The translations under genes were made by a program, and so were the position numbers. Positions 61,735 through 64,000 of a DNA stretch of 64,000 nucleotides are shown one piece after another. Origin of the DNA: Streptomyces avermitilis MA-4680 = NBRC 14893 (GTDB lineage: Bacteria; Actinomycetota; Actinomycetes; Streptomycetales; Streptomycetaceae). The stretch spans positions 4,092,001-4,156,000 of the forward strand of contig NC_003155.5 of NCBI RefSeq assembly GCF_000009765.2. Direction: 5' to 3'. The notes under the pieces are model-generated. The model was not told where the DNA came from. It made no database searches and saw nothing but the letters and a program-made list of their open reading frames with translations. Numbering within the stretch: position 1 is the stretch's first letter; each line of letters begins with the position of its first letter.

Positions 61735-62697
61735 TCAGCGGCGCCGCAGGTCCGCGACCCGCGCCCGCTCTCCCGGCTGCTGCTCGCCCAGGGCCGTGGT
61801 GCTGCGCAGCTGCGGCCCGGCGCCCGGGACCTGGCCGCGGCGCGGACCGGGGAGCGGCATGTCCCGGCGTGACTGACGCCCCGCCGGGACCGTATCGCCG
61901 CCTCCCGCGCCCGCCGCCGACCCGGCGACCGCGATCTGCACGCCCTGGTCGGCGAGGGCCTGGAGTTCGGTGGCCGCGCGGTCGTCGTGGGCGGGCGGTT
62001 CGTCCGTGACCAGGCGCGTGATGACATCGGTCGGCACGGTCTGGAACATCGTGTCGGTGCCGAGCTTGGTGTGGTCGGCGAGCACGACGACCTCGGCGGC
62101 GGCCTGCACCAGCGCGCGGTCGACGGACGCCGACAGCATGTTGGAGGTGGACAGGCCGCGCTCGGCGGTGAGGCCGCTCCCGGAGAGGAAGGCCCGGGAC
62201 ACGCGCAGTCCTTGCAGGGACTGCTCGGCTCCGCTGCCGACCAGTGCGTAGTTGGAGCCGCGCAGAGTGCCGCCGGTCATCACGACCTCCACCCGGTTGG
62301 CATGGGCCAACGCCTGGGCCACCAGCAGCGAGTTGGTGACGACGGTGAGCCCGGGCACCCGCGCGAGCCGGCGGGCCAGCTCCTGCGTCGTGGTCCCCGC
62401 CCCCACCACGATGGCCTCGCCCTCTTCGACGAGACTCGCGGCGAGATCGGCGATGGCCGTCTTCTCGGCGGTCGCGAGATGTGACTTCTGCGGAAAGCCG
62501 GACTCCCGCGTGAACCCGCCCGGCAATACCGCACCGCCGTGCCGGCGGTCGAGGAGTCCTTCTGCCTCCAGTGCGCGCACGTCCCGCCGTACGGTCACTT
62601 CGGAGGTCTGGACGACGCGGGCGAGCTCACGGAGCGACACGGCCCCATTCGCTCGCACCATTTCGAGGATCAATTGGCGACGTTCTGCAGCGAACAC
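61735..62697 (-). CDS. DeoR family transcriptional regulator
   Basis: The 320-residue protein has the N-terminal DeoR winged helix (VSLRELARVVQTSEVTVRRDVRALEAEG) and a C-terminal sugar-phosphate-sensing DeoRC domain (VVGAGTTTQELARRL, VLADHTKLG). About 60 extra residues at the C-terminus are Gly/Pro/Arg-rich and low in structure, longer than the usual 250-260 residues. DeoR proteins repress sugar or nucleoside catabolic genes; none is adjacent. Confidence 0.9.
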   Translation of the reverse strand: MFAAERRQLILEMVRANGAVSLRELARVVQTSEVTVRRDVRALEAEGLLDRRHGGAVLPGGFTRESGFPQKSHLATAEKTAIADLAASLVEEGEAIVVGAGTTTQELARRLARVPGLTVVTNSLLVAQALAHANRVEVVMTGGTLRGSNYALVGSGAEQSLQGLRVSRAFLSGSGLTAERGLSTSNMLSASVDRALVQAAAEVVVLADHTKLGTDTMFQTVPTDVITRLVTDEPPAHDDRAATELQALADQGVQIAVAGSAAGAGGGDTVPAGRQSRRDMPLPGPRRGQVPGAGPQLRSTTALGEQQPGERARVADLRRR

Positions 62698-62874
62698 GAA
62701 ACTGACAGTAACCCCAACGACCGTCTGGTTTCAGCAGTTTGCGCCGAATAACAGAAGTTGTTCGCATGGCAGGGCAGGAAGTGGTATACGCGCCTAATCC
62801 GCCTGCCTATGCCGCCCGAATGGTCGACGACTCCCCGTGACCAGCGGGAAGGTGTCCGCGGCGGCTCGGTCGCC

Positions 62875-64000
62875 TCAGGCGTCGCCGGCCGTCTTTCGGG
62901 TGTGCAGCTGTCGCGCCACCTCGGCGATCGAGCCCGAAAGGGAGGGATACACGGTGAACGCGTTCGCGATCTGCTCGACCGTCAGATTGTTGTCGACCGC
63001 GATCGAGATGGGGTGGATCAGTTCCGAGGCGCGCGGCGCGACCACCACACCGCCCACCACGATCCCGGTGCCCGGCCGGCAGAAGATCTTGACGAAGCCG
63101 TCCCGGATGCCCTGCATCTTGGCGCGCGGGTTGCGCAGCAGCGGCAGCTTCACGACCCGGGCGTCGATCTTGCCCGCGTCGACGTCGGCCTGGCTGTAGC
63201 CGACCGTCGCGATCTCGGGGTCGGTGAAGACGTTCGACGACACGGTCTTCAGGTTCAGCGGGGCCACGGCGTCGCCCAGGAAGTGGTACATGGCGATACG
63301 CCCCTGCATCGCCGCCACCGAGGCGAGGGCGAAGACACCGGTCACGTCACCGGCGGCGTACACACCCGGAGCCGTGGTCCTGGACACCTTGTCGGTCCAG
63401 ATGTGACCCGAGTCGCGGAGCTTGACCCCCGCCTCCTCCAGCCCCATCCCACTGCTGTTGGGTATGGCGCCGACGGCCATCAGACAGTGCGAACCGGAGA
63501 TGACCCGGCCGTCCGACAGGGTGACCTCGACACGGTCGCCGATGCGCTTGGCGGACTCGGCGCGGGAGCGGGCCATGACGTTCATGCCGCGGCGGCGGAA
63601 GACGTCCTCGAGGACGGCGGCGGCGTCGGGGTCCTCGCCGGGCAGCACCCGGTCCCGCGACGACACGAGGGTGACCTTGGACCCGAGCGCCTGATAGGCA
63701 CCGGCGAACTCGGCACCGGTGACACCGGAACCGACCACGATCAGCTCGTCCGGCAGCTCGTCCAGGTCGTACACCTGGGTCCAGTTCAGGATCCGCTCGC
63801 CGTCGGGCTGGGCGTCGGGCAGCTCACGGGGGTGACCGCCGGTCGCGATGAGCACGGCGTCGGCGACGAGGGTCTCCTCGGCGCCGTCCGCGGCCCGCAC
63901 GACGACCTTGCGCGACCCGTCGATGGACTGCATGCCGTCGAGCCGCCCGCGCCCGCGCATGACCCGGGCCCCGGCACGGGTCACCGACGCCGTGATGTCG
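62875..64000 (-). CDS. Flavoprotein disulfide reductase (NAD(P)H-quinone dehydrogenase, LpdA-like), partial
   Basis: The last 375 or so residues are present; the N-terminus with the first FAD motif lies beyond the right edge. Visible are the NAD(P)-binding loop VVGSGVTGAEFAGAY, the FAD C-terminal motif APGVYAAGDVTG, and the dimerisation domain. The C-terminal His-Glu pair of true lipoamide dehydrogenases is missing (the end reads SIAEVARQLHTRK). This fits the LpdA/quinone-reductase group of actinobacteria rather than lipoamide dehydrogenase. Confidence 0.85.
   Translation of the reverse strand, partial: DITASVTRAGARVMRGRGRLDGMQSIDGSRKVVVRAADGAEETLVADAVLIATGGHPRELPDAQPDGERILNWTQVYDLDELPDELIVVGSGVTGAEFAGAYQALGSKVTLVSSRDRVLPGEDPDAAAVLEDVFRRRGMNVMARSRAESAKRIGDRVEVTLSDGRVISGSHCLMAVGAIPNSSGMGLEEAGVKLRDSGHIWTDKVSRTTAPGVYAAGDVTGVFALASVAAMQGRIAMYHFLGDAVAPLNLKTVSSNVFTDPEIATVGYSQADVDAGKIDARVVKLPLLRNPRAKMQGIRDGFVKIFCRPGTGIVVGGVVVAPRASELIHPISIAVDNNLTVEQIANAFTVYPSLSGSIAEVARQLHTRKTAGDA

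Noticed and set aside
1..64000. tRNA genes as insertion sites for the accessory region
   Set aside because: No cloverleaf with a T-loop consensus was found near 24-34 kb or elsewhere by eye; a tRNAscan run would settle this.

Overview
The window is high-GC actinobacterial chromosome, almost certainly Streptomyces. Codon third positions are nearly all G/C, GTG and TTG starts are common, and the gene order (mca, greA, metB, msrA, hutH, GGDEF protein, class III cyclase, biotin ligase, pccB, small epsilon subunit, maf, accA2) matches my recollection of the conserved core of S. coelicolor. No rRNA, tRNA or CRISPR array was seen.

Layout. 1-3,522: end of a hemolysin-III-type membrane gene, a DHA2 exporter with its TetR repressor in one operon, and a Mut7-C protein. 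3,519-10,091 (minus): a translationally coupled four-gene operon with a processive GT2 glycosyltransferase, a GT39 enzyme, a polyprenyl-phosphate GT2/GtrA fusion and a secreted copper-radical oxidase, which looks like a surface-glycan system. 10,247-24,776: mostly housekeeping (DUF255 thioredoxin protein, NB-ARC/TPR STAND protein, mca, DUF4307, greA, threonine ammonia-lyase, MarR, sigma-like protein, metB, msrA). 24,777-33,098: an accessory region with an intact DUF4291 gene, a second broken DUF4291 copy split by about 3.1 kb carrying a restriction-endonuclease/TerD fusion and a small membrane protein, then a membrane protein with a PemK/MazF-like tail, a peptidase-E-like protein and an orphan truncated FecCD permease. 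33,234-45,583: alcohol dehydrogenase/XRE pair, monooxygenase-globin fusion, ECF sigma factor with a frameshifted partner, a large secreted subtilase, a MacB-type ABC exporter, a lipoprotein L,D-transpeptidase and a small acidic protein. 45,694-53,296: LAXTG surface protein, hutH, GGDEF protein, enoyl-CoA hydratase, a frameshifted membrane gene, class III adenylate cyclase, biotin ligase. 53,450-64,000: propionyl-CoA carboxylase beta and epsilon, SGNH hydrolase, small protein, Maf, membrane protein, the biotinylated alpha subunit, LuxR and DeoR regulators, and a truncated flavoprotein disulfide reductase.

How the genes work together. birA, pccB, the epsilon subunit and accA2 together supply an acyl-CoA carboxylase and its biotinylation, giving methylmalonyl-CoA or malonyl-CoA. 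mca, msrA and the flavoprotein reductase serve thiol/redox homeostasis. The cyclase and GGDEF protein belong to second-messenger signalling. The 3.5-10.1 kb operon and the 25-33 kb accessory region are the least explained parts. A further oddity is the number of short direct-repeat arrays in intergenic spacers, often at convergent 3' ends. Three genes appear frameshifted; two of these breaks lie in GC-rich stretches and could be sequencing errors.
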